The position numbers were made by a program, and so were the translations under genes. The notes under the pieces were generated by a model, which saw only the letters and a program-made list of their open reading frames with translations, had not been told where the DNA came from and made no database searches. Positions 11,190 to 21,994 of a stretch of 64,000 nt of DNA are shown piece after piece; position 1 is the first letter of the stretch, and each line of letters opens with the position of its first letter. This DNA is from Brassica napus. Its lineage: Eukaryota; Streptophyta; Magnoliopsida; Brassicales; Brassicaceae. Where the stretch lies: positions 50,291,218-50,355,217 of the forward strand of contig NC_063448.1 of the NCBI RefSeq assembly GCF_020379485.1, in the 5' to 3' direction.

Positions 11190-12495
11190 AACCAAAAATG
11201 AAAACTCAAACATAAGAGTAAAAAAAATGGGGAAAAAGCCTCTAAAAAACATGTCTTCCTGGTGAAACTCATTAGCCACTTTTTCAGTCTTTTCCTTCTT
11301 GATTCGAGTAGTACATGGAGTCCTTGTAACCGAATTCTGATCGACTGCTTCTTCCAAGTTAACAATAGTCGTCCCTCTGCGTTTGGCTGGAGTAAGATCA
11401 GTTCGTTCAACTTCTTCAGAAGACTCAGCAGATAGGATGAGGGAACCCTGTAAGGAAAACCAAATAAGTTATATAACTAATAGATAAAATCATTCTAGAC
11501 ATGGAGTATGGAGTAATTAAAACTAAAAAAACAAAAACCTCTGGTGCATCGGAGAGTACGGTATTGTCGCCTGTATAGGTTAGATTTGGTAGCTGGCAAT
11601 TATATAAGGGCACACATTAAGCAAACTACTGCGAAACGGTATAAGTATAATTAAATGCAAAACTCAAATGGATACCTTTGGGTAGACCTTTGTATCAAAC
11701 TCACTAATTATCTCATCATTGGTGATAATCTTAGTGACCTTGTAAGTGTCATGGCTATAGAGAAAGTTTTCTCTTTCAATACCAACCTTGAACAAATAAG
11801 TCTTTCCAACCAAATTCTTAAGAGCAAGGGGTATAGCAGCCGGTTCCTCAAGCTATTATACTATAAATTGCATCTATTATAAGCTTAAGAACTATATAAC
11901 CATATAAAATAATATAGATATTAGATATTATTATAATTGATATTATTGGGAGCTGCGACCAGTGCCCGCTCATCAAGGTGCATTCACGCCCATCAAGAAA
12001 ATAGATATTTAGTCATTCACGCCCATCAAGAATATCACGGTAGTTTGCAGGATCAAACCCGGAAACCTCAGCAGGAAAATCGCAATCTCTTACACGTGTG
12101 GTTTCAAGGAAAGAGATCGTGTATTGATGGTTAGTAGTTCGGTATGAACCACATGACTGTCCCACTGAGAAGTTGATGAATATCTTTGAACTACCTTCGG
12201 ACAGCTGCGGATCAAATTGATTAACCAAATCTTTCTTCACAGACGCATGAATCTTCACGCCCTGAAAAAAACATTGGCAGTAAAATGCTTCTTTCAATTT
12301 CGTTTGATAGAAAAACATAGGTTTATATGATAAGAGAAAAAACATTAAGAAACTAACGTTACAGTCGACCACAACCATCTCAATTGTCAAGCCTCCTGCA
12401 GCGGAGTACTGCTTCCAAAGTCGAATGATCCTGACCCTGATCTTCCACATTGTTTTGAAAGGTTTGAGGTCAGTCACATTGCTGAAAGAAGCCAT
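11190..12495 (-). pseudogene. Broken RPA70-like (replication protein A, OB-fold) gene
   Basis: On the minus strand 12495-12013 encodes an N-terminal OB-fold (DUF223-type) once an intron at about 12263-12351 is removed. It starts MASFSNVTDLKPFKTMWKIR and continues through GVKIHASVKKDLV and SCGSYRTTNHQY. A separate piece at about 11880-11660 matches the C-terminal RPA fold (LVGKTYLFKVGIERENFLYS). A tail at about 11450-11240 carries RTDLTPAKRRGTT. The middle OB domain is missing, and the sequence at 11885-12010 is unrelated repeat-like DNA, so no complete protein can be made. RPA-like proteins of this sort travel with plant Helitrons, which agrees with the surrounding terminal sequences. Confidence 0.75.
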
Positions 12496-13259
12496 AAGTT
12501 TTAATATGCAAACGGTATAAAGAAGGATTCAAGTCCATAACCTTGTCAAAATTGTCAACCATCTTGAACTCGAACGTACTTTAGGTTATTTTATTGGGAT
12601 GGAGAGTAATAGAGGCGAGGCTTAATATATATTTACAATCGTATTAACATTAGGTTAGAATATTTCACCTCTGTAACTAAGGAAATAACCTAGTTATGGC
12701 AAACCAAAATCTCCTTAATATAATACGACTCAAAATATACTTGCAGACCAAGCATAATAACCAACTTTCTATAAAACTTATGTCTGTTAGATTTAACTAA
12801 TAATCAAAATAGACATGTTACATAAATCAATTTCAAACAAATATTCCTTAGTTTATTTATATTTTGAAAAAAAACGAAAATGAGCTATATACTCATACGC
12901 CATATACTTCACATGTTGGTTTACCAAGTTTGTGTATGACACATTTAAAAAGAATTCCATTGCATGTCACTGCCACAAAGTAACTTTCACCACTATCCAA
13001 TATCATGCAGAGATATTCCCTTGGTAATGTTGTAAGCATGCTAAAAGCGACACTTCCCCAACAGAAAGAAAACAAAACTTGTTTGCATGAGGCTCCTTTT
13101 TTGACCGCTTTTTTCACCTCTTATTCCTTTTGATGATCTATTTAAGTATTCCTCCTAGAACTGCTTGCACTCTCACAAAGACCATATGCCCACCGAGTGA
13201 GATACTAAAGTAAGAGACATACAAATAACTTTGCGGTTAACAAAGAGATCCCATTTACG

Positions 13260-13430
13260 ATGGTCTCAGAAAAATCGGTCAACAACTACAAAAACGCGCC
13301 ACACAACGTTGATCCAAATTCCTATGACGACGACCAAGGCGCAGATCCAAATTCCTATTTCAGAAACCTCAGCCTTAGCTATTTTGCTGCGGAGCCCCTC
13401 CGCATGTTGCGTGACCACCACAAGAGTTAG
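13260..13430 (+). CDS. Small hypothetical ORF (56 residues)
   Basis: Begins MVSEKSVNNYKNAP and contains an internal repeat, DPNSYDDDQGADPNSYF, that gives it a non-random look. It ends RMLRDHHKS. I recognise no domain. It lies inside the Helitron-like region, upstream of a TATA box and a secreted-peptide-like relic, and could be one exon of a longer transcript. Coding status is doubtful. Confidence 0.25.
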   Translation: MVSEKSVNNYKNAPHNVDPNSYDDDQGADPNSYFRNLSLSYFAAEPLRMLRDHHKS

Positions 13431-13565
13431 TATGCACTGGTGATATTTGCGTGGTAACGAAAACGTTTGTTTCGAAAGTTCATATTTGTGTGGTCTGTCT
13501 ATGTGTTATAAACCTAAGCATAGTTCGAAACTTGCAGAAGTCAAACAAAGACGTCTCAAGAACCC

Positions 13566-13575
13566 TATATATAAG
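13566..13575 (+). promoter_or_regulatory. TATA box before the peptide-like relic
   Basis: CCC followed by TATATATAAG, about 120 bases before the ATG at 13695. The spacing suits a plant core promoter with a roughly 90-base leader. Confidence 0.45.
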
Positions 13576-13694
13576 AGTCATTATCGCATTTTTAACACAT
13601 ACAAACCAAGAAAAGAGCCTAACCAATATCAAAAGCTATTTCTTGTTTATCTTGTTTTTTTATATTTCATTCAAAGAGAAGAAAATATCTTACT

Positions 13695-13871
13695 ATGATA
13701 AGGAGATAATTAGTGGTTCTAATAATCTTAGTTGTTATTTTCGTCGTTGTTTTGGACGTTATGCAAGTTGAAGCCACGATGTATTTCCCGGTGGCCGTCG
13801 ATGAGCTGTCGATGAGCTCTGGTTCTGCTATTGCAGGTGCTACAAAGAGGTCCGGTTTGAGGCTCTGGTAA
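13695..13871 (+). pseudogene. Secreted-peptide-like precursor with an early stop
   Basis: From the ATG at 13695 the frame reads four codons (MIRR), then TAA, then continues open for 53 codons: a strongly hydrophobic stretch (LVVLIILVVIFVVVLDVMQ) ending at a plausible signal-peptidase site (VEA), a short Ser-rich segment (ELSMSSGSAIAG) and a basic end (KRSGLRLW). This is the architecture of small plant secreted peptide precursors. The Ser-rich part loosely recalls the Brassicaceae SCOOP type, but I cannot assign it. The fifth-codon stop suggests a recent pseudogene, or a start by another route. Confidence 0.4.
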
Positions 13872-14669
13872 GAATGGTTGCACCCATATTCTTCGCGGCG
13901 GTTCAGGAAGGTGCCGCCACGGCTAAGCTGCCACGACAAACTTCTTCATGCTTTGGCAGAGAGCTAATTTGATATGCCTCTTACGTAGTCTTCCAAAACC
14001 AACACATCACGTACGCTTGTAAAATTGAAGAACCAACATAAAGTGGAGAAGAAAATTTGGTGTGTTACGTGAATGTTAATTTTGAGAAAGGCAAGAATAG
14101 TTAAGGTAAGTTTTTTTTTGCATTTAAAGCTTGCGTTTTTTAACAAACGCTCTCCAAGTGACACATATGCATTTTTGTAAATAGAGGTCTCTCGTGAAGC
14201 CACGTCAGATTAGACTTTTAAGGAAAAAAATTTAAGTGCTTCTCTTTTAATATATAGGGGATGTTATGCATTAAATTTTAAAACTGCAATTTATCAAAAT
14301 AGACGGCGAACCATGAAATCTCAAACATGGAAAGTAAGAATCTAAGGTCTCCGTCTCAATGGGGCGACACAAACGAAGACTCCCAATTCTACAGGTGACA
14401 ACAGACTTTAGACAAAGGGAACCTTGCGTTGATGAAAGCATCACTTAAAGTGATTACTCTTACGCTATTCAAAACCCAAATAATATAACAAGCAATATTG
14501 TAAAGTCCATTGCATAAAGCAATGCATTAACTTTACTTTTCTTGCAAACCAAGCAACATCTTAAAGCCAACGATACCTTCTTCCACAGACGGATGAGTTC
14601 TCTATAAATGTAACGAATGTCGTTTATAAATAAAAACTGAAGTTTCATAAAAGTAACAAACAAATCCCT

Positions 14670-16127
14670 ATGGAAAACCTCATCACCACTTTTGGTCCTA
14701 AACATTCCCTTGAAAAGTCCGGTCCCCATTCCACCCAATATTATGAAAAGAGATGTTACATATGCGTTATTTGTAAAACATGGATCTCTTACGAGTCCAG
14801 TTGTTTTTATTGTCGTCTATGTGACTTCTGTTTTCACAAAGAATGTCAGACTGCTTTGATGGAGTCGAATCCGACAATAGATCATCCAGAGACACATGAA
14901 CATACGCTCACCTTCATTCGCAAAAAGAACTCTTTCAGTTGTGATGCTTGCGGACTGGTCGGTGAGTTCGAGATAAACATGTACGGATGTTTGCCCTGCA
15001 ACTTCTTTATCCACAGAGATTGTATCTATTTACCAAAGATTATAAAGCTCACTCGTCACTCACACCGCTTGCTTCATACTTATCACGTTCCTGATTGTAA
15101 CACGAAATGTCGAATTTGTAATGGTTCGTTTGTTTGGGGATGTGGAGGATATATTTGTACTGACAAGACATGTGATTATAAACTCCATTCATATTGTGCA
15201 ACGCGTAAAGCTACGTGGGATGGCAGAGATTTGGAGCAAGAACTTGAAGAAATCAGTAACTCTGATCAAGATGTTACGTCGTTGAAGGAGGTAGATGGCA
15301 AAACGTTTCGCCATTTTAGTCACCACCATGATTTAATGAAACTCTGTGTCAACGGTGAAAAAGAAGGAGACGAACGAGTATGTGAAGCCTGCATCCTTCC
15401 CATTGGCTCCGGTAGTTTCTTGGGTTGTAAAGAATGTGACTTTGCACTCCATGCCACTTGTGCAAATCTTCCTCGGAAGCTGGAACACACGTTTCACCGT
15501 CATCCGCTAACCCTAGAGGTGGACATCATCGAAGAAGGGTTCTTCAGTTGCTCTCAATGTGAACGAGAATCATGTGGTTTCATGTATCGGTGCTGCCAAG
15601 AGGAATGTGAGTTTAAAATGGATGCAAAGTGTGCTTCCCTTGCTGATCCATTATACAATGGAGCCCACCAACACCCTCTCACTCTATTAGACAGTGGGGC
15701 ATGTTGTTACGAATGCGATTTATATTTTGATTCAACACGCGCAACTCTGCCAGTGTTAGTTAAATGCAACTATGACATGCACCCACTTAGCCTATGTTTT
15801 ACACAATCATTTATATGGTACAAGCCGTCGTTGTCTTGTGATGCATGTGAAAAAGGAATAAACCCTGATGTTCAAGATATCTACGTCTGCTTCGATTGCA
15901 ACACTGTTGTACACGTTGAGTGTGCAATAGGGAAATACCCGTATCTAAAACATGGCCATACGATCGAACTGAACGGTTTTGAGATTGAGATTGCATCCAA
16001 CAACAATATTTCTCGGCCTATATGTCATGCATGTCATTCTATATGTCAGGATAAACTGTTTTTCAGGAATAAGAAAAATGTCACGATCTCTTTCTGTTCT
16101 ATCAACTGTGTAACAACCTCTTCGTAG
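14670..16127 (+). CDS. DC1 (Cys/His-rich C1) domain protein
   Basis: A single-exon 485-residue protein of the large Brassicaceae-expanded DC1 family, with repeated zinc-binding HX..CX2C modules. Visible modules: CVICKTW ... CRLCDFCFHKEC (about 33-58), HEHTLTFIRKKNSFSCDACG (about 77-96) with CNFFIHRDC, HSHRLLHTYHVPDCNTKCRIC (about 130-150), CEACILPIGSGSFLGC with ECDFALHATC (about 232-263), HRHPLTLEVDIIEEGFFSCSQC, HQHPLTLLDSGACCYEC, SCDACEKGINPD with CFDCNTVVHVEC, and the typical C-terminal CHAC ... FCSINC end. DC1 proteins are linked to stress and hormone responses, but members are mostly uncharacterised. The module around residues 345-365 appears shortened compared with the usual pattern. The gene stands alone between transposon-derived regions. 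Confidence 0.88.
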   Translation: MENLITTFGPKHSLEKSGPHSTQYYEKRCYICVICKTWISYESSCFYCRLCDFCFHKECQTALMESNPTIDHPETHEHTLTFIRKKNSFSCDACGLVGEFEINMYGCLPCNFFIHRDCIYLPKIIKLTRHSHRLLHTYHVPDCNTKCRICNGSFVWGCGGYICTDKTCDYKLHSYCATRKATWDGRDLEQELEEISNSDQDVTSLKEVDGKTFRHFSHHHDLMKLCVNGEKEGDERVCEACILPIGSGSFLGCKECDFALHATCANLPRKLEHTFHRHPLTLEVDIIEEGFFSCSQCERESCGFMYRCCQEECEFKMDAKCASLADPLYNGAHQHPLTLLDSGACCYECDLYFDSTRATLPVLVKCNYDMHPLSLCFTQSFIWYKPSLSCDACEKGINPDVQDIYVCFDCNTVVHVECAIGKYPYLKHGHTIELNGFEIEIASNNNISRPICHACHSICQDKLFFRNKKNVTISFCSINCVTTSS

Positions 16128-16562
16128 AAAACCCTCCTGCAACCATAACTTCTACCTTTCTCATTTTATTTTACTGTTGATCAAGGCTGCATGACAATAA
16201 GACCTTGCTTTGCTTTCAGGTTATTTGTAACTTAAACTACTATCACTCGAATAAATTTGTAACAATAAGTTTATAGAAAATACCTTCAAGATAATGTTAA
16301 ATTTATCTAGAAAATACTCCCATCATCATTTAAACTTGTACACAATAATTTAAAAACTTTTCTAACCAGATGATTAAATAACAAATTCTCCATGTAATAA
16401 ACAAAACATTATTACATGGAGATTTTGGGTAATGGCAAAAAAGTTGATAAAGAACTGAATGGACCCCCACTGATGAACTGAATGCATCATTATCGGGCGT
16501 ACTTAGTGGATATCTTAGGTGAATTTTCATTTAAAAGAAAATCAAAAACACTTAATAACATA
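16128..16562. other. AT-rich spacer after the DC1 gene
   Basis: Contains the likely DC1 3' untranslated region (stop at 16125-16127, then T-rich sequence). It also holds a short inverted repeat around CTCCATGTAATAA at about 16388-16423. No gene recognised. Confidence 0.4.
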
Positions 16563-18124
16563 AGAGCATGATTATCCCTATAACCCCATAAGGATTTCTT
16601 AATCACTTTTTTAGTATTAAATGTGTGTTAAGAATTTAGTTAAGAAACAATTAATTTTTTGTCCTCCATTCATAGTTTCTTAACTTAAGGGTTCTTAAAC
16701 AAAAAAAGTGTGTGATGATTAAAGAGAGAAAGAAAAAATGGATGACTTTGGTTTAGTGAATAAACATAAATATAACAGAACAACAACAAGAAGGCACAAC
16801 ATAAACATAACAGAACATTAACTCCATTACAGAATCAATAGACAGAACAACCTAAACAGAGCTTACTTGTTTGCAACAACCGGAGGAACCACCCAAGTGT
16901 TTGCCCGGAAGCCATGAAGAAGGTTGCCAAACTGAAACAGAACAACAAATTATTATACTATGAAGCCTTCTTAATAACATAACACAACACATGCAGAAAT
17001 GGTTTTACGTACTTTATTATGCTCAATGAAAGCTTTCATAAGAGCAGTCATAAGCCTGCAGACACAATCACAACCACACCAGAGATCACAAAACAGAACT
17101 GAAAAAAATAAAAAGGTGAAACCTTTCTCAACAATTGAAACTTACAGCATCAAAAGGCATGCTTATATAGCTCAACTAAAGAATGACACAGAAGCTGATG
17201 TTTCCCAGCTGGGTAAAAAATTGTTCTTGACGCAACAAGCGTGATAGGCTTCCCACTTGAAACTTTAATCTGCAAAATGGTATATCAAATCAGTCCTAAG
17301 TTTCTCTCGAAAGCAAACAACTAAGAAAGAGTCCTTACATCGATTTGAAAGAGATCATCTAATCCTTTATCTTCAATTGATGGACGAACATACCTCTGAT
17401 ATCTGCAAGATTCAAGAAACGTTAATCAGTACGCGAGATTAGACTCAGAACGCGACGAGTTAGCGAGAAGGAAACTCACATTGGATTGGAGGAGTAAGGT
17501 GGGAGAAGGAGAAGAATTCGTAAAATTGCCCGAGACGAGTCGGTGGGCACATGTTGATTTCGCCCTTGTCTCCGCCTTCCGCAACCTGAGAAGCCTCACA
17601 TCCGCCGCCACGGCCGTTGCCCACGACGAGTTTCTTCTCTGATTCCTTGAGCTTAGGGCTGAGAACGGAATCTGAATCGCCGGCATCCTTGTGTCCAGAT
17701 TCCTTGGGAAACGAGCGAGACACCGGTGGTTTCGACGAACCGTTTCATCAGATCAGACGGAGAAAACCCTAACCTGGGTTCCCGGCGGTGGAGCTGACAG
17801 GACCTTCGACGATTTTGAAGGCTCCTTTGAGCACATAAGACAAAGTAAGGGCATTGTTGATCCGGCTCGACTGAACCTCGCTGTAGATCGTCAACGGAGA
17901 AGACAAGAGAGGAGGAGAGAAAGAAAAGAAAGAGAAAAGAAAAAAAAGAAAAAAAAATAATCAAATTTCACAGTTGCTGACACGTGGTTTAAGGATACTT
18001 TTTATTATCGGTCCCCAAAATCTTGTATTAAGGATCGCTTATTACCTTTTTATTTAGTTTTGATTTAAATAAATGATTTATTTTGTTTAAAACCTCTTTT
18101 TAGAAACTGCAATAATCATGTTCT
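16563..18124. mobile_element. Candidate Pack-MULE-like element carrying a gene fragment
   Basis: The left end reads AGAGCATGATTATCCCTATA (16563 on). The right end on the minus strand reads AGAACATGATTATTGCAGTT (18124 inward), a 12/13 match over the first 13 bases. Downstream of both termini lie GTTTCTTAA-like stretches seen in some Brassicaceae Mutator-like ends. The interior carries an intron-containing fragment of a cellular gene, as Pack-MULEs do. A 9-bp target duplication could not be found, so this remains a candidate. Confidence 0.35.
16885..17745 (-). pseudogene. Fragment of a REC/TSS/CLU-like (clustered-mitochondria family) gene
   Basis: Minus-strand pieces, in order, match the N-terminal part of Arabidopsis REC-type proteins. 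They are SSKPPVSRSFPKESGHKDAG followed by MCPPTRLGQFYEFFSFSHL and TPPIQ (17745-17468), YVRPSIEDKGLDDLFQID (about 17395-17340), IKVSSGKPITLVASRTIFYP (about 17275-17160), LMTALMKAFIEHNK (about 17055-17015) and FGNLLHGFRANTWVVPPVVA (about 16940-16880). GT/AG introns remain between pieces, so the copy arose from genomic DNA and not from mRNA. A frameshift follows YIR at the second piece and a stop follows KHAF. REC proteins help set the size of the chloroplast compartment. Only a small part of the protein (normally well over 1000 residues) is present. Confidence 0.8.
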
Positions 18125-18583
18125 AAGACATGTTTCTTAGTTAGGGGAAGGAAGGAACGGTTCTTGATGGCACGTGTAGGTAAATGAGAAGAGAGAGGAG
18201 TGTCTTTGTTTCGTGGTTTGGTTCTGTTCGCTCTCTCTCGATCGAAAGATCGGAATCCTCTATCTCCGTGGCTCCTCGACGAAAGGACGTTGAGACTGAC
18301 ATCGCTGAAACGCGCCGCGGTTGAGTCATGCCGCATCTTGGAAGTCCGAAGCTTCAGCCACGCAGTGGGTATGCCTCCGCCTTTGAACAGCGTCATCGAT
18401 CGACCCGCCGCTGATTTCACCTGAGTTCGATCAGAATCAGAACCAACGGGGTTCGATCGATGAGAAGAGCTTCGGATTCGTAAAAACTGTAGAGATGTCG
18501 GCTAATGTTAAAATGATATTGATTTCCTACGGTCAGGACTAGGAGAAACTTTTACACCTACGAAAGCGACAGAGGAAGAAGCC

Positions 18584-19060
18584 ATGAGGAACAAGGAGAA
18601 AGCGTGGGAGAGAAGGGAGAAGAGGATGCATGAGATCTCTCTCCTTCGATCCATCCCTTACTCTGACCACCAGAGGTATTGTTCAGCATCATTGCGATTT
18701 ACTCAAGTTGACAAGCATTCTGTTAAATCTCATAATTTAATTTGCTTACATTCTTCTCTTGTAGTGTTTTAACTATATACAGTTGTGAAATTGAGTGTTT
18801 GTGTTCAGTATCATTCCTCTTGTGATTAGGCATTTGAATTGATATATGTGTAGATGGTGGTCTTCTGAAAAATGTAGCAGTGGTGACTGGTTCTAACCGA
18901 GGTATTGGACTCGAGATCGCAAGACAGCTTCGGATTGACTGTTGTTCTTACAGCTAGAAACGTGGATGCTGGTCTTGAAGCAGTTACATCCTTGAGTCTC
19001 CAAGAAGGTCTCAAGGTTGATTTCCATCAGCTTGATGTCACGGTTTTAATTGCACACTTT
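18584..19060 (+). pseudogene. Fragment of a short-chain dehydrogenase/reductase gene
   Basis: Exon 1 (18584-about 18675) encodes RNKEKAWERREKRMHEISLL and IPYSDHQR. After an intron, 18853 on encodes WWSSEK, the TGxxxGIG cofactor-binding motif as TGSNRGIGLEIARQL, and LTVVLTARNVDAGLEAVTSL ... VDFHQLDV. The three parts lie in different frames, so at least two small deletions have occurred, and the catalytic Tyr-x3-Lys region is absent. The pieces match the N-terminus of the Arabidopsis (+)-neomenthol-dehydrogenase-like SDR group (At5g51030/At3g59710 type, from memory). The intron is preserved, pointing to DNA-level duplication. Confidence 0.75.
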
Positions 19061-19544
19061 CTTGTGTCTGCAGGAGATGCGGACGAGTCAAGCTGCCACA
19101 TTTCTTCTGTTGCAGCGGTGAGCCGGTAAACCCCCAGTGAGCAAGGCCACTAGAACTGGTGATTAAGATTCCTTATATGATTACTCCTTGTCGGATATCC
19201 AGCGGGGTAAATCTTTACCCACTCAATTTTAGTTCCTGTGCAAAAAAAATATATAGATCACTTGATTTTTGAATCTGTAGAGAATTGTATGGTATGGAGT
19301 CTTATCTGATAGGTTTTCTTGTGAATTTTAGATTTGTAACTTCTTATCTTAGTTAAAACGAATTGTGTGATTCAAGCATATACATTGATTGCAAATGACA
19401 AAACCCAAACAAGGACATAAATTGCAATGATCTCATATTTGTTGGTAGCTTTCCAGTGAGTATATTTTATTTGAGACAAGATTGATATTCTAATGTACAA
19501 TTCTTCTTATATTTAGTCTGTAAGTATCTGTTACTTGTGTGCAG

Positions 19545-19800
19545 ATATTAGATTTTGGGTTTGCCACTGTGTTGGTGACTCAGGGCAAGAATTTGAAGCT
19601 TACTGGAACTTTAGGGAACAGAGCTTCTGAGTATTTTCTTGATGGTTATCAAGTTTATATATGTAGCAGAATGAGTCTCACACTATAGAGTTTTTCAGGT
19701 TTGGGATCTTTAAGGTTTTTGTTTCTGTTTTTTACAGGGAAAGTAACAGACAAGAATGATGTCTACTCTTTTGGATTTGTTTCTGTCTTGTATGCTCATG
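19545..19800 (+). pseudogene. Receptor-like kinase fragment (activation loop to subdomain IX)
   Basis: 19545-19650 reads ILDFGFATVLVTQGKNLKLT followed by GTLGNRASEYFLDGY, an activation-segment derivative in which the expected DFG is preserved and the APE motif is changed to ASE. After an intron-like gap ending TTTACAG, 19738-19800 reads GKVTDKNDVYSFGFVSVLYA, corresponding to the DxWxxG-type region (here DVYSFG). Nothing before or after is kinase-like. It resembles plant receptor-like protein kinases that share the sequence TLGYVAPEYLLDGK. Confidence 0.65.
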
Positions 19801-20223
19801 TCATCAAACGTTCCATCTTATTAGAAAGTTGTATAAATGGAAGTGTATGCAAGCTCTTTCTTCTCATAAGATCAAACGTTCTTAAGTTCTTTCTTCTTTC
19901 TTCCCTCTCAAGTTCTTTATCTACACACAAGATCAAACATAAGATCAAAAGATTCAAAATATTTATCTAAACACAAGTTATCTGAAGCTCTTTCTTTTAT
20001 TTCAAGTTTTATAAACAATTTTCATCTCATGGCATTTTCTTCGCATAACAGTTATGAGAGAGTAGATATGAAAAAATTGATCAATATTTTGGTGTTTAAT
20101 TAAAAAAATTTTTTTTTTTTGTAAGACCCCTTAAATAAGAGATTTGCAATGAAACACGTAAATTTTCGGGTCTCTTAATCCAATCTATTAATTCACTTTT
20201 ACAATTAAAAAATATTAAAAGAT

Positions 20224-20480
20224 TGTTATAAACCAAATGATGATCGACTATGGACCAGCCCGTACTGCAGGCCCAATCCGGGACATGATAAAGACAACCA
20301 GAGACTATGTGTTTATCTAGTATATATTCCATGTATATATGTAACATAGTGTTTATCCTTTATCCTTATCTTGTTAGGATAAACATGACCTTATGACGGT
20401 CTAATACCTTGTATATATATGGACCTTCTGGTCGACAGTAATAATAACAGAAGTATTTCCCCAACACTTCATTTACAACA
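20224..20480 (+). repeat. 5' LTR of the gag-only copia element
   Basis: Begins TGTTATAAACC and ends ATTTACAACA. It is highly similar to 26010-26261 with scattered substitutions and small indels (for example TTTATCCTTATCC versus TTATCC), so the insertion is not very recent. Confidence 0.85.
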
Positions 20481-21994
20481 CGTTATCAGCACGACGTTGC
20501 TCTCATAAACCCTAACCCTAAAAAACCAGAAATAAATCCGAGCAGTAAAAACCCTAATTCCCGACGAACTTCAAACAACTCTATCCCTCAACTCCGGTGG
20601 ATCCAGACGACGAGCCAGATACCAAATTAAAGCTCTTGACGAGACGAAGCCAACGCCGCTAACCCCGCATCAATCTGAGTTCGGACGCGCCCTCACGCTC
20701 AGCTACAATACAGGCGGAAAATTTGTTCCAGAAAGCAAAATCTCTCTCAACCATATACCAGTCTCCTATTCCAACAAGCAGCAACAAAAACAATAATTCC
20801 GAGCAATCCATCAGCTAACCAGGAAAATCTCTAACTGATAGACCGATCAACCCATCAAAAATTTTCAGGTATCCTCGAAAACTCATCGAAAACCCATAAA
20901 AGTATTAAATACCCCCATCCGCAGCTATGTAGCTATATTTAGCAACATGTCTCTGCAAATAAAATAAAACCATAAACCATAAACTCTTTAAAATCTCGAA
21001 CCTGAACTTGTTTTGAACATGTTCTTAATCTGAAACTGATTTTAAAATTGTTTAAAACTTTTCCTGATGATAGTTTCACAATAGAACTGTTTAGGATTGA
21101 AAGTTAAACAATTTTTTTAAAAAATCTGACTGCTATATGTTGAAAGAAACCGACTGTTACTTGCTTAAACTTATCATTATTGTCATGTTTAATGTTCTTA
21201 TCTGATCTGAATCAACTAGAACTGTTAAGGACTGCATGTTACATATTTTTTTTTGAAAATCTAATCATGGTTTCATAAATTAATCCGAGGTTTTACCTCC
21301 TGTTCTTGTCTGAGAAATTTGTTTTCCTGATGATTGATAACGACTAGAACTTGATTAGGATTGAAAAAAAAAATATTTTTTTTCCAATATTTAAAATCGA
21401 AATATCAGAGATATATCTGAGAAAATATATTTATTTTTAAATCAAAAAGTATATAATAAATTGCTTGAATAAATCAAATCTTCCTGATTTTTTTTTTTTA
21501 AGTCACAATAATTTCTGATTTGATTATTTTTCGAAAAAAAATAATAATAATGATAATAAATATATGGTATATTTTTCGAAAACCCTAACCTGATTTCATG
21601 ATTGAATTGGTTTGTTTGATTGCATATTGTTTGCATACTAATATTGCATACTGAACATGAAATCTCGACTGTTACGGATATAGATCATTCATAGTTTTTA
21701 AGAAATCTGATCTGAACTGAAAAAAAAAATCATTATACTAAATGATCCGATCCAATGGGATGAAGAAAATATGGAACATTTTCCTGATATCCCTAAAGGC
21801 CTTGAAACCTTGTGTTTGAAATAAGAGGACCTTAAATCTGAAAAATACATTGATCCACACTTAAACCGTATGGTTTTAAGAAAATGCATCATTTAGAAAA
21901 AAATTTCTTTTGGTCCGTGTGTGGCATTGATATGAAGCATGAAAAATTTCAAAAAGATTACTTGATCAAGACCTGTTTTGAATAATGATTTCAG

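Larger units (their letters stand above)
10560..14261. mobile_element. Region bounded by inverted Helitron-like 5' termini
   Basis: TCCCCTATATATTAAAGGAGAA begins at 10560 on the plus strand, and a close relative begins at 14261 on the minus strand. The two share about 100 bp, including TCTAATCTGACGTGGCTTCA. A third, shorter copy (TCCCCTATATATTAAAGATGG) begins at 11065 on the plus strand. Each starts with TC after an A, as expected for Helitron 5' ends inserted between A and T. The RPA-like gene inside fits plant Helitrons, which often carry such genes. Whether this is two elements tail to tail, nested copies, or one element with inverted repeats is undecided. I did not find convincing CTRR 3' ends. 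Confidence 0.55.

Noticed and set aside
11655..11882. 75-codon plus-strand frame
   Set aside because: The minus strand here encodes the clear C-terminal RPA piece, so this frame is its shadow.
12893..13117. 74-codon minus-strand frame with several Cys
   Set aside because: Looks somewhat protein-like but matches no family I know, has no supporting signals, and lies in transposon-derived DNA.
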